A DNA stretch of 64,000 nucleotides. Origin: Vespa crabro (lineage: Eukaryota > Arthropoda > Insecta > Hymenoptera > Vespidae). The DNA is taken from positions 1,396,001 to 1,460,000 of the forward strand of contig NC_060967.1 of the NCBI RefSeq assembly GCF_910589235.1, in the 5' to 3' direction. The position numbers were made by a program, and so were the translations under genes. Under the pieces are notes generated by a model, which saw nothing but the letters and a program-made list of their open reading frames with translations, was not told where the DNA came from and made no database searches. Position 1 is the first letter of the stretch; each line of letters starts with the position of its first letter. This document shows, in pieces, positions 52,659 through 62,506 of this stretch.

Positions 52659-53344
52659 AAAGGGAAGTTAGAAGAAAGCCCATCATCGTTGACGATCCCT
52701 GTCAGACAATTATCATTCTTCCTTCATACGTTATATAACGTTTTGTGCATTCGTGTTTACAAACAGGATAGTACAATAAATTTCTATTTTTTTTCTTTTT
52801 TCTTTTCTTTTTTTTTTTTTGGTTTTTTTTCTCTCTTTCTATTTCTTTAAATACATTTTACTGACCGATACGGGGGAGAAAAAAGAAACCAAGAAAAAAA
52901 GAGAACAAGAAGAAAGAAAAACTCCAAAAAAAAAAAAAAAAAAAAAGAAAAAGAAAAAAGAAGAGAAAAAAAAAAACAAAAAGAAACAAAAAAAAATTCT
53001 CTCGTATACTTGGATAGACAGACATATGGTATGTTATGGTATGGTATGTATTACTTCTTCGTTATATCCTGCCTATGTATACGCGGCGCGTTTTGAGTGA
53101 TAAGTAAGTGAAGGAACGTGTACGTGTATCTCTATGCATGTGTACGTGTACGTGTTCATGTGTATTGTGTATGTCTGTATAATGTAATAAGTTTATATAG
53201 TGCTCGTAAGATTTTAATCGTTCACAGATAGTCTCACCATCAGTCCATTTCTAAACGAGGATGGGGTTATTCTGTCTGTTTTTATTTAAGACTGCGATAA
53301 CTATGACCTAACTAATGAGCGATTTCGATAACGCGATCGATCGC

Positions 53345-53401
<57 letters not shown>

Positions 53402-53519
53402 CTGTTCGAGAATCATCCTTCGTAAACGTTTATAACGTCTATCTCACTCTCACTCTCTCTCTCTCACTCTCTCTCTCTCACTTCCTCTCTTTTTTTTCTC
53501 ACTAACGACAAATCATCAT

Positions 53520-53550
<31 letters not shown>

Positions 53551-53612
53551 TTCATCATCTTCATCATCTTCATCAACCTCATCATCATCATCATCATCAT
53601 AATCATAATTAT

Positions 53613-53645
<33 letters not shown>

Positions 53646-55480
53646 AATCATCGTAATCATCATCATCGTCCCTATATAATTATGTATAATATGTATATGC
53701 CTATGTATATAAATTCACGGAAAAACTCTTGTTTCTCTTCTTTACAAACGTATTATTACTACCTAATGGAAATTTGTACAGTTTTAGCGCAAAAATTTCT
53801 TCCTTCCATCCTTTTTCTTCTTCCTTCCTTTCCTTCATATCTCCCTTTCTTTCATTTCTCCTACTATCTCTATCTTTCTCTCTATCTCTCTCGATTACGC
53901 TCACGTTAATCCTCTCTCTATCTCTCTAATCTTTTTTTTATTACTTCTCACGTAAATGTTACTAATATAAGTCGCATTTGTTTAATTAATATCTTTGTTG
54001 ACTTCCTTTCCTCGCTTTGGCTTCGTGGACTATCGGATAAAAAAATTTCCTTTCTTTCTTCCCGATATTTTTCTTCTTCTTCTTCTTCTTTTCTTCTTCT
54101 ATCTTCTTTTACCTTCTTCTTTCTTCTTACTTAACACGACAGCATTAAAGAACCAATATTTAATTTAAATCATTATATTTAACTATTCGATTTCGTTTCT
54201 TTACTTATAGTTACACAAAAAAGAAAAAAAAAACAAAAAAAAAACAAAAAAGAAAAAAAAAAAAGAAAATAAATAAATAAAACTGATCGAAATGATGAGA
54301 CACGATTAAAAAAAGAAAAAAAAAAAAAAGAGAAAAGAAAGAAAGAAAATGAAAGTAAAAAAAAAATAAATAAATAAATAAATAAAAAGGATTAAAAAAA
54401 AAAAAAGAGAAAATGATGAAAAGAAAATTCGTATATAAATTTGATTATTCATATAAAATCGGGATAAATCGATGTCTTTTTATTTTATTAAAATTTTCTT
54501 TATGTACCATTTTTTTTTTCTTTAATATCCCTCAAGCTCCTCACCCCCCCCCACCCTCCGAAATCCCTTCCTTCTTAATTTTTGACTATCAACATCGATT
54601 AGATCAATAACATCATTATCTAAATAGTTTCCTTTTTCAAAAGAAAACAACAATCATCGTACGAACTTATTTTATATTTATTCGTTGTGAATTAAAGTTT
54701 AAATAGATCATAATGAAATTAAACTATCTCTCTATTATCGTTTGAAAATCATTATTGACTTTATATTTATGATACAATCTGATTAAATATATCTAATCGA
54801 TATGTCGCTTATCAATTCGATTGATCTCTTTAAATGCGCGAATCGTCAAATATATACGAACATCGTAATGAGAGCATCGAAATAAATTGATTCGATTGAA
54901 AATGAACAAATGAAATTAATCCTTTTTCCTATTCTCTTCTTTTCTTATCTTTTCTTTCTTTCTTTTTTTTTCTCTTTTTTTTTGTTTTTTTGTTTTTTGT
55001 TCTTTTTTCTTTTTTTTCTTTAGAGCAGATCATCGCAACAAATAATACAATTAAAATGGTCACGATCGAAAATAAAAAAAAAAGAAACGTCGATTCTTTT
55101 CGAATTGTGTCGGACGCAATGAAACGTGTTTGATATTGTTCGTAATCGTTGATAAAAAAAAAAAAAAGAAAAAAAAAGATTCGTAATTAAATCGAATACG
55201 AAATATCTAATTTACAAAAAATAAAAATAAAAAAAAAAAAAAAAAAAAACATCCATCGGGATCGACGATTTTTTACGAGAGTTCAAAAAACGCAGGAAAA
55301 CGCTAATAAATCTATCTCATCGGGATTTTTCTTTCGATCGAAAGAAATTCTTACTCGCATCATTATCTCTCGCTCACAACTCGTTTCTCATTCTCCTCGT
55401 ATCGTTTCCTTTCCTTTTCCTTTCTATCTTCTTTTCTTTTCCTTTCTTTGTTTGTTTCTTTTACTTTTTCCTTTTTCTTG

Positions 55481-55511
<31 letters not shown>

Positions 55512-55987
55512 TTTATTTTATCTTCTTACTTTTGTTTTCCATTTCTTGTCGACTATTTTTCCGCAGAGCGCAATCTTTTTCATTCACTTGCAAGGAGTAG
55601 AAAGCTACAAAAAAAAAAAAAAGAAAAAAGAAAAAAAAAGAAAAAAGAAAAAAGAAAAAAAACTCGACTTGTGCGACGACACTAGCTCGGAATATATCGT
55701 CGTGCCGGTCGACAGACAAGGAGATACGGACAGAATGATGGCGGCAAGATTTTCAAAAAAAAAAAACAAAAAAAAAAAAAACAAAAAACCTTGTCCCGAC
55801 GATTAGATCGTTGATTAGAATTAATGCGAATGTGATATGATATCGAACAATAGTTATTCACCAACTCACGCATGACCGCCGTATTACCTTGGTCGACGAC
55901 ATTTGACGATGATAACGATTAAATAATTTCGATAATAATATATAATAATATATAATAATATATAATAATATATAATAATATATAATA

Positions 55988-56027
<40 letters not shown>

Positions 56028-56165
56028 TAGTACAATAAATAATATTGTGCGAGGAACGTAGATTCGAATATTGACAGTGATAGTAAAAAGGGTATGTTTG
56101 TTGATCATGCTATTAATAGGAACTAGACTATAGAAAAATGTTTTGCATATATGTGTGCATCTGAA

Positions 56166-56201
<36 letters not shown>

Positions 56202-56572
56202 TGTATGTATGTATGTATGTATGCGTTTGCATTTATATATATATTTTTATATATAAATACGAATTTTTTCGACGCTAACGTTCCTCGTTTTCATGCGAAA
56301 GAACTGAAACCAAGGAAAAGAAAAGAAAAGAAAGAAAGAAAGAAAGGAAGAAAGAATAGAAAAAGAAATGAAAAAAAAGCTATGATACGACGATTTCTAA
56401 TATTAAATATATATTAAGAAGAAACTATTGTTTTGTTTTTTTTCTTCCGTCATTTTAATCATTTACTCGAAACACCATTATTCGCAATAAAAAAGAAAAA
56501 GAAAAATTAATAATGACAAAAGGAAAAAAGCACGCATATAATTTCGATCAAACATTCAATCGATCTCTCTCA

Positions 56573-56618
<46 letters not shown>

Positions 56619-56707
56619 TTTTTCTTTTTCATTCTTTTTTTTTTAAATTTTTTTTTTCTTCCATAAAACTCGTCCAACCGGCCGTGCAACTCGCTCGAGA
56701 ATAAATG

Positions 56708-56739
<32 letters not shown>

Positions 56740-57215
56740 CATACATGTAACAAAGTGCATATACATTTTTGTCCACTCACGTGTCTTTGATTGATTACAC
56801 AACAAAAAAGAAAAAAAAAAAAAAAAAAAAAGAAAAGGAAAAAAAAGAACCACACACGAAGAAGGAGGAGGAGGAGGAGGAGGAGGAGGAGGAGGGATGT
56901 GGATGGAGTAAAAAGAAAATGGAAAAGAGGAAGGAACGAAAGACGTTCGTTTTTTTTTTCTCTCTTCTCTCCTTTTCTTTTTTTCTTTTCTTTTCTTTTC
57001 CACACTAGTTGTTACGTCCAGCTGTTACAGTAAGAACGAACGATCCACGTGTCGAAAAATCTTCATCGTTGTGATTGTGGATCCACGAATAATACGACAG
57101 GGTAGTATCATCGTTGTTCCATATTAAAATTACATTCGCGATCATTGAGAATTAAATTATCAATTGAAAAGGAGATGTTTAATAATAGATATCATCAGTC
57201 AATACGATCTTTCGG
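51499..57215. other. Sequence downstream of hamlet (3' UTR end not located) and desert
   Basis: The part nearest 57,216 must include the ham 3' untranslated region on the minus strand, but I could not fix its poly-A site. Repeats: GCGT-alternating 52,328-52,362, poly-A and T tracts (52,370-52,420, 52,620-52,660, 52,925-52,990), (CT)n 53,352-53,400, (ATC)n 53,514-53,670 with CATCATCTT sub-repeats, ten-base TATAATAATA ×7 (55,931-56,000) running into (AAT)n, (ATGT)n 56,173-56,224, CT 56,578-56,614, (TA)n 56,710-56,738 and GGA 56,864-56,894. Confidence 0.5.
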
Positions 57216-59255
57216 TTATGTGGAAATTTCTATAACAGGTTCGGCGGTTGCAGAAACGTTGTTGTTCAATAATTCTTGTTTGTCCCTCAATTTAAGATCA
57301 TATTGCGATGGCGACGGTGAATCCTTGGTCTCTAATGGCGAAAGACCGTCTGTCTCTTCGAGAGGTGAAACACCTTCCTCGCTGTCCTCGTCTTCGTCAT
57401 AATCCGCCTCCATTTTTGACTCATGAATATCGTGTAAACGACCAGACAAATATGCCGGATGTGGTGGCAAATGATAACCAGGTTCACCCCCGTAAGTAAC
57501 TTTACCCATGAACGATCTGATCTCATCGAAATACGTGTCCTCGCGTTCGTTCTCGTTGCTACTGCCAGGTGAATCGGCCACAGAGACAACGCCGCTGCCG
57601 TCATCGGCTTCGTGCTTCTTTAAATGTCTATCCAAATTCGTTTGCTGACCGAAACATCTCTCGCAAAGAGGACACTTGAATGGTCTTTGTTTGTCATGTA
57701 TATTTCTAACATGACGTTGCAAATTACTGGATATACTAAAAGATCTTTCGCAATATTTGCATTTATAAGGCTGTTCACCGGTATGGGTACGTAAATGCCT
57801 CGTTAAATTGGCCGATCTTGGAAATACTTTGCCGCAAAACTTGCACGAGTAACGATCCTTTATCTTACCGTGCGCGTGATGATGATGATGATGATGATGA
57901 TGGTGATGGGGTGGGATTACAGCATCTTGAAACGGTTTCACGCCGGGGAACGCGCCCATCGGCGGCCTGGCAAGCAGGTCGAATCCCCCTCCTGGCCTGG
58001 CGCCGCTGAGCCCGTTCATTAGCGTCCCTAAAAAAGGAAGTCCACGGGGTGGCCCGAACGGTGGTAGAGGTGGTAATAATCTCGATTCAGCGGAGGCACC
58101 TCCTGCCGTAGGAGGAGCACCTGGGAATGCAGGGAATGTACTTCCAGGTGTACGATACATTGCTTCCAAAAACATTGGATGTATCGGTCTGGGATATGCC
58201 ATGTGGGGTGGAGTATTTGTTTGATCCGCCGTTGAAAGATTTGTTCTTAGACGCGGACTACTACTCGGTACGTCCTTCGTATCAATGACAGCCGTCATCG
58301 ATGTTACCGATACGACATTTTCATCTTCGTTTCTCGGTGGATCCACAACAGGTGGTGGTGGTGGTGGTTGCTGTTCTTCGACGGTAATTGGAACAGGCGA
58401 TGGACTACGACTCGTCTTTCTATCGTCCATCAATACGTCCAATTTCTTCGTTTGGACCCTTAGATCTAATGGCTGATCTGTCGATTCTTCCGTTGTTGAA
58501 TTGGTCATTTCTATGTCCATTTTCTTTTCTACGGATTTACCATAGTTTTCACGACGCTGTTTGCTTTGATGATCCTCTTCGGATTCCGACGTTGGATGAA
58601 CTAATGGCCTAGCCGGTGACGGCCTGAACAACGAGGTCGCCTCCTCCCCGGCCGACGGCGAGATTTTACTATGTTGGGGGTGAATTCTCGGTGGTGTGAA
58701 ACGTTCCTTTTTCGGGCTCTCGCTTCGTTTATCACCGACCTCGTCGAGTTTTGGTGGGAAAAGTAAAGGAGAATTTAAAAAATTCGGCGCGTTTGGGAAT
58801 ATCCCCGGATAAGGAGCCATCAGGCTAGGTGGATAAAATGGTAAACCACCAGGTAGACTGACCGGTGGTCTTGGATAAACAAGGAATGGACTGGGTGCCG
58901 AAGTTGGTAATTGCGGCATTGTTCCTGGTGGTCCAGTTGGTGTCGTAGAATCGCAGAAACGTTTATGTTTCGATAAGGACGTAACTGTGCTGAAGGATTG
59001 TCCACATTTGACGCACTTTATTTGCATGCGGCAATCCGCGTGCATGCGCTTGTGACGGCAAAGATTCGAGAACTGCGTGTAAGCCTTGAAACAGACCTCG
59101 CACTGAAATGGCTTAACGCTGCTGTGTATATGGGTGTGTTGCTTCAATCCGGAACTCGTAGCGAACGTTTTCCCGCACTCGGTGCATGCGTGACTCCTCG
59201 CGCCAACGTGATTCGAACGTATGTGCCGTTGGAGATTAGACGGATCCGTAAAAAC
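57216..59255 (-). CDS. ham: hamlet (PRDM3/PRDM16/EVI1-family) zinc-finger factor, last coding exon
   Basis: This is the 3' coding exon of a nuclear sequence-specific transcription factor, 679 codons plus a TAA stop. It starts after an acceptor (..ccgacag) at 59,256-59,257, in phase 0, with VFTDPSNLQRHIR, completing a finger begun in the previous exon. Next come CTECGKTFATSSGLKQH, CEVCFKAYTQFSNLCRH and a C2HC finger CVKCGQSF..HKRFC (about 58,950-59,025), the order found in EVI1/PRDM16. A long Pro/Ser-rich linker holds PLDLR (58,458-58,472), a CtBP-type corepressor motif, and HPMFLEAMYR, which resembles a conserved EVI1 linker motif. Eleven histidines (57,876-57,908) precede three C-terminal fingers (about 57,610-57,850: CKFCGKVFPRSANLTRH, CKYCERSFSISSNLQRH, CPLCERCFGQQTNLDRH). 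Then come DTYFDEIRSFMG, conserved in EVI1, and an acidic tail. A start at 59,147 would be false, since it is an internal TTG. In flies ham controls neuronal and olfactory fate; that role here is inferred. Confidence 0.95.
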   Translation of the reverse strand, partial: VFTDPSNLQRHIRSNHVGARSHACTECGKTFATSSGLKQHTHIHSSVKPFQCEVCFKAYTQFSNLCRHKRMHADCRMQIKCVKCGQSFSTVTSLSKHKRFCDSTTPTGPPGTMPQLPTSAPSPFLVYPRPPVSLPGGLPFYPPSLMAPYPGIFPNAPNFLNSPLLFPPKLDEVGDKRSESPKKERFTPPRIHPQHSKISPSAGEEATSLFRPSPARPLVHPTSESEEDHQSKQRRENYGKSVEKKMDIEMTNSTTEESTDQPLDLRVQTKKLDVLMDDRKTSRSPSPVPITVEEQQPPPPPPVVDPPRNEDENVVSVTSMTAVIDTKDVPSSSPRLRTNLSTADQTNTPPHMAYPRPIHPMFLEAMYRTPGSTFPAFPGAPPTAGGASAESRLLPPLPPFGPPRGLPFLGTLMNGLSGARPGGGFDLLARPPMGAFPGVKPFQDAVIPPHHHHHHHHHHHAHGKIKDRYSCKFCGKVFPRSANLTRHLRTHTGEQPYKCKYCERSFSISSNLQRHVRNIHDKQRPFKCPLCERCFGQQTNLDRHLKKHEADDGSGVVSVADSPGSSNENEREDTYFDEIRSFMGKVTYGGEPGYHLPPHPAYLSGRLHDIHESKMEADYDEDEDSEEGVSPLEETDGLSPLETKDSPSPSQYDLKLRDKQELLNNNVSATAEPVIEIST
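57876..57908 (-). repeat. In-frame CAT/CAC tract coding for 11 histidines in hamlet
   Basis: Eleven consecutive His codons (nine CAT, two CAC) lie just before the C-terminal zinc fingers. A near-pure CAT run inside a coding exon is likely to vary in length between alleles. Poly-His tracts are common in developmental transcription factors and have been linked to nuclear-speckle targeting; that role here is inference. Confidence 0.85.
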
Positions 59256-59353
59256 CTGTCGGGTGTTCGACTAATTAGCGATACTTGGAAGATTGCATTC
59301 ATTTGGGAATATCGTTATTTTCACGTCGGCTATTTCCAAAAATTAATAATTAC

Positions 59354-59510
59354 CCTCGGACAATTTTCACATGGATAATTTCTTCGATCGCCGTGTACTA
59401 TGGCTCGATGGCGAACCAAAAGTGCACGCCAAGCGTAACCACGTGGACAATCGTCGCACCGATGTTGATCAGCTGGATATCTGTGACAAGTAACCAGGTG
59501 TCCGTCCAAT
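59354..59510 (-). CDS. ham: hamlet internal coding exon (fingers 2-4 region)
   Basis: This 157-bp exon lies between an acceptor (tttgcatttcag) at 59,511-59,512 and a donor (AGG|gtaatt) at 59,352-59,353. Its first base completes a leucine codon from the upstream exon. It then encodes 52 residues: the His half of one finger (LLDGHLVTCH), a whole finger CDDCPRGYAWRALLVRH..VH, and the Cys half of the next (YPCENCPR), which continues directly into VFTDPSN of the last exon. The frame (phase 2 in, phase 0 out) and the finger register match the second to fourth fingers of vertebrate EVI1 (CKECDQVF.., YKCDQCPKAF.., YECENCAKVF). The intron to the last exon is only about 96 bp (59,256-59,353). Confidence 0.92.
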
Positions 59511-60068
59511 CTGAAATGCAAATAAAAAAAAAGAAAAAAAAAAAAAAAAAGAAATACAATGACGATTAGCCGGGGGATAAAGAAAAAAGTATTTTTCTTT
59601 TGATAAATCAATTCGTTATAAACCTCTTACGTTTTTTTTTCTTCTACTTCTTCTTGTTTTTCTTTTTTTTTTTTGTTTCCTTTTATAAATGCAAACGAAC
59701 GAAGATAAAAGGAGAGAAAAACAAAAAGAACAACGACGAAAGAACAAGTGATAAAATAATAAAAATGACTGAAGAACGATGCGAAATTGTAAGAGAAGAC
59801 GGACTACGAGCAAGTCCGCTTTGAGGAGGATGACTAACAAGTGGCACCACCAACCTGCCAACGAACCACCTCTTTCTCTGCCTCTTTCCCTTTCCCTTTC
59901 TCTCCCTTTCCCTCTCTTTCTCAACTAATAACGCTCGTCCTCCCCAAGAAAATGGTCATCGTACGTGCAACAAACGCACAGAGAGAGAGAGAGAGAAAGA
60001 AAGTGAGAGAGTGAAAGAGAGAGAGAGAGAGAGAGAGTGAGAGAGTGAAAGAGAGAGAGTGAGAGAGT

Positions 60069-60108
<40 letters not shown>

Positions 60109-60502
60109 GAGAGTGAAAGAGAGAGAGAGAGAGAGTGTATGTGACAACAGTATACTAACACAACACCCGTAGAAGGTATTCGTAAGTTTAGTTGGAGGAG
60201 GAAGAAGGGCGTCTTCGAGGGTGTCACAAAGTGGGCACGGGTTATGGTCACAGGATGGCATGGTGTGTGAGACAGCATTGATTTTACACCCTCGAACTCC
60301 TCGTGTGAAAGCTATTCCCTGTGAGATAGTGCCTTCACAGTGACGGTGCATAGTGCCAGATGAGTGCCGAGCACGCAACGCCTTCTATGATGTATGCGAA
60401 AGACGTTCGATGCGACCGAATGCGGACCTCAGAATTATTTTTCTTTGTTACAACAGGTGAACTTTGAACCTATATGCGTCTGTATATATATATATATGTG
60501 TG

Positions 60503-60567
<65 letters not shown>

Positions 60568-61221
60568 CATGACACGTAACGTTATAATATATATTCCTCT
60601 CGATAGAAAATTTAATATTAAACAAAATTTCACTTTTATTAAAATACAATTTTTTTTCCCCTTTTCCTTTCTTCTTCCTTTTTTTTTCCTGACAAGTTAA
60701 ATCGTTTTGTTCAAATAATATGCATAGATTACATCGAACAAATATACAATCGATCTACTACATTTTTACGATAATTAATCGAATCCTATCATATGTCGAA
60801 AATAAAAGAGATCCTTCTGACAACAACAACAACAACAATGACGATGATGACTATAACAACGACAATGTCACAAAATAAATGGCATTAAAGAATATTTATA
60901 AAAATATGTAAAAACTAAAGAAACACATGTGTGATCGTTAATATGGATCAAGGATTTTATTATCACTAGGATAAGGAAGTACTCAACGAAGAAAGCAATC
61001 TACTCACTTCTCTCTCACTCTCTCTCTATTACTCTTGAGAAAAAAAACCTATAGGACATCGAAGGGGTAGCCCTTCGAAAGGGCTCGCGTGATCACGAGC
61101 CCTTTTTGAAGCAAGAATATATATATATATATATATATATATCGTATAGCGCTTAGATTTAAAGTGGATAACGTGCCTCGAAGCCTAACCACCCCCATCC
61201 ATCTCTCACCCTTCCAATTCA

Positions 61222-61253
<32 letters not shown>

Positions 61254-61423
61254 TTCTCTCCATCTCTCTCTATCTCTATCTATTTATCTCTCTCTCTCTC
61301 TCTCTTCATATCTATATAAGGCTTATATCAATTAATAATCGACGTTCGATGTAGACATTTACGTCGTGTATGATGAGTGTTAACGATCGCAAACGAATGA
61401 GAAAAAAGTAGAGAACAGAGAGA

Positions 61424-61482
<59 letters not shown>

Positions 61483-61741
61483 CGTGTCAACTACACCGTT
61501 AGTAATCTGATTCGAAAAAAACATACGACGATGTCTTATGAATCCTTGATGAGTAGAACTTTGTTACACGGTTATAATGATAACGATTTTATGGATAATA
61601 ATACGAGTGAATATATGATGATCATGATAATGACGATGATGATGATGATGATGATAATGATAATAATAATAAAAAGAGGAGAAGATATAAAAAGATCTTC
61701 GTTCTGTTACACAAATGTATCTAACGATTGATTTATTTATA

Positions 61742-61779
<38 letters not shown>

Positions 61780-61786
61780 TACTTAC
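59511..61786 (-). other. hamlet intron, about 2.3 kb, microsatellite-rich
   Basis: The GT..AG boundaries are read directly from the sequence. From the upstream (high-coordinate) side it holds a long (GA)n at about 61,426-61,480, CT tracts near 61,220-61,305, a compact fold-back GC element at 61,069-61,105, a (GA)n at 60,505-60,563, a complex-sequence island at 60,140-60,450, and a GA array at about 59,985-60,138 in which GTGAGAGAGTGAAAG recurs four times. No extra finger-coding exon was found in it. Confidence 0.8.
61069..61105. repeat. Three-arm inverted repeat in the hamlet intron
   Basis: AGCCCTT (61,069-61,075) can pair with AAGGGCT (61,079-61,085) across a 3-base loop. The overlapping arm AAAGGGCTCG (61,078-61,087) is also perfectly complementary to CGAGCCCTTT (61,096-61,105) across an 8-base loop. 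The middle arm therefore has two mutually exclusive partners, within a GC-rich patch of otherwise AT-rich intron. It resembles a bacterial attenuator only in shape; no function can be assigned. Confidence 0.6.
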
Positions 61787-61880
61787 AGATCTATGTCTTG
61801 AAATGGTTTGTCACAGACGGTACATCTCGTCTCGCTCTCCTCTTCGTCCTCTCTATCCTCATCAACACTATGTTGGGATG
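61787..61880 (-). CDS. ham: hamlet internal coding exon (acidic linker and start of finger 2)
   Basis: This 94-bp exon lies between an acceptor (ttctgtacag) at 61,881-61,882 and a consensus donor (|gtaagtatat) at 61,785-61,786. Two leading bases complete a codon from an unseen upstream exon (phase 1 in). It encodes SQHSVDEDREDEEESET, an acidic stretch, then RCTVCDKPFQDID, and ends with two bases that join the next exon to give leucine. The joined finger is C-x2-C-x12-H-x4-H, equivalent to EVI1 CKECDQVFPDLQSLEKH. The upstream exon, expected to carry the first finger CxxC..H..C and then any PR/SET domain, was not found up to base 64,000. Confidence 0.88.
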
Positions 61881-62233
61881 CTGTACAGAAGAAAAAAAAC
61901 AAAATAAATAAATAAAGAAAGTAAGTAAGAAAGAAAGAAATAAAAGTGAAGAACAAATTATATTACAAATTGATTCGATTCGATTTTAATAGATAAAATT
62001 AGATACATCGGTTACACGTGTGTTCTATTTATTTTTTTTTTCTTTTTCTTTTTTTTCTTTCTTTTTTTTTTTTTATTGATAAGAAAAAAAGAAAACACGC
62101 GCACGCAAGCGCGTATTACGTGACCGAAATTATTACAAGAGGGAGGGGAAGATCGGGGGTGTTTCTAACATTTTATAGCATATATACCTGTGTTTTCTAT
62201 CTCTCTTCTCTCTTTCTCTCTCTCTCTTTTTCT

Positions 62234-62268
<35 letters not shown>

Positions 62269-62430
62269 AACACAGACATGTATACACACTAGAATTATTT
62301 CATGAATTATTAAATTAAATCGCCGTTATCGTACGATCTGCACGATGAAGAGTGCAGCCTACCTGTCTCTGCTGGTGGCGTAACGAGAAATTAAAGAGTC
62401 TGTCAATACGGGAAAATAATTTCGCGTATG

Positions 62431-62506
<76 letters not shown>

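Noticed and set aside
59147..59147. Start codon for the zinc-finger protein at this position
   Set aside because: The base triplet is TTG inside a finger (SSGLKQH); the exon continues upstream to an acceptor at 59,256-59,257.
61069..61105. Rho-independent terminator
   Set aside because: The hairpin followed by CTTTTT looks like one, but this is an insect intron, where such terminators do not act.
62362..62398. A 37-bp upstream hamlet exon ending AGAGACAG|gtaggctg on the minus strand
   Set aside because: It has splice-like ends, but the frame needed to join the next exon contains a TAA stop.
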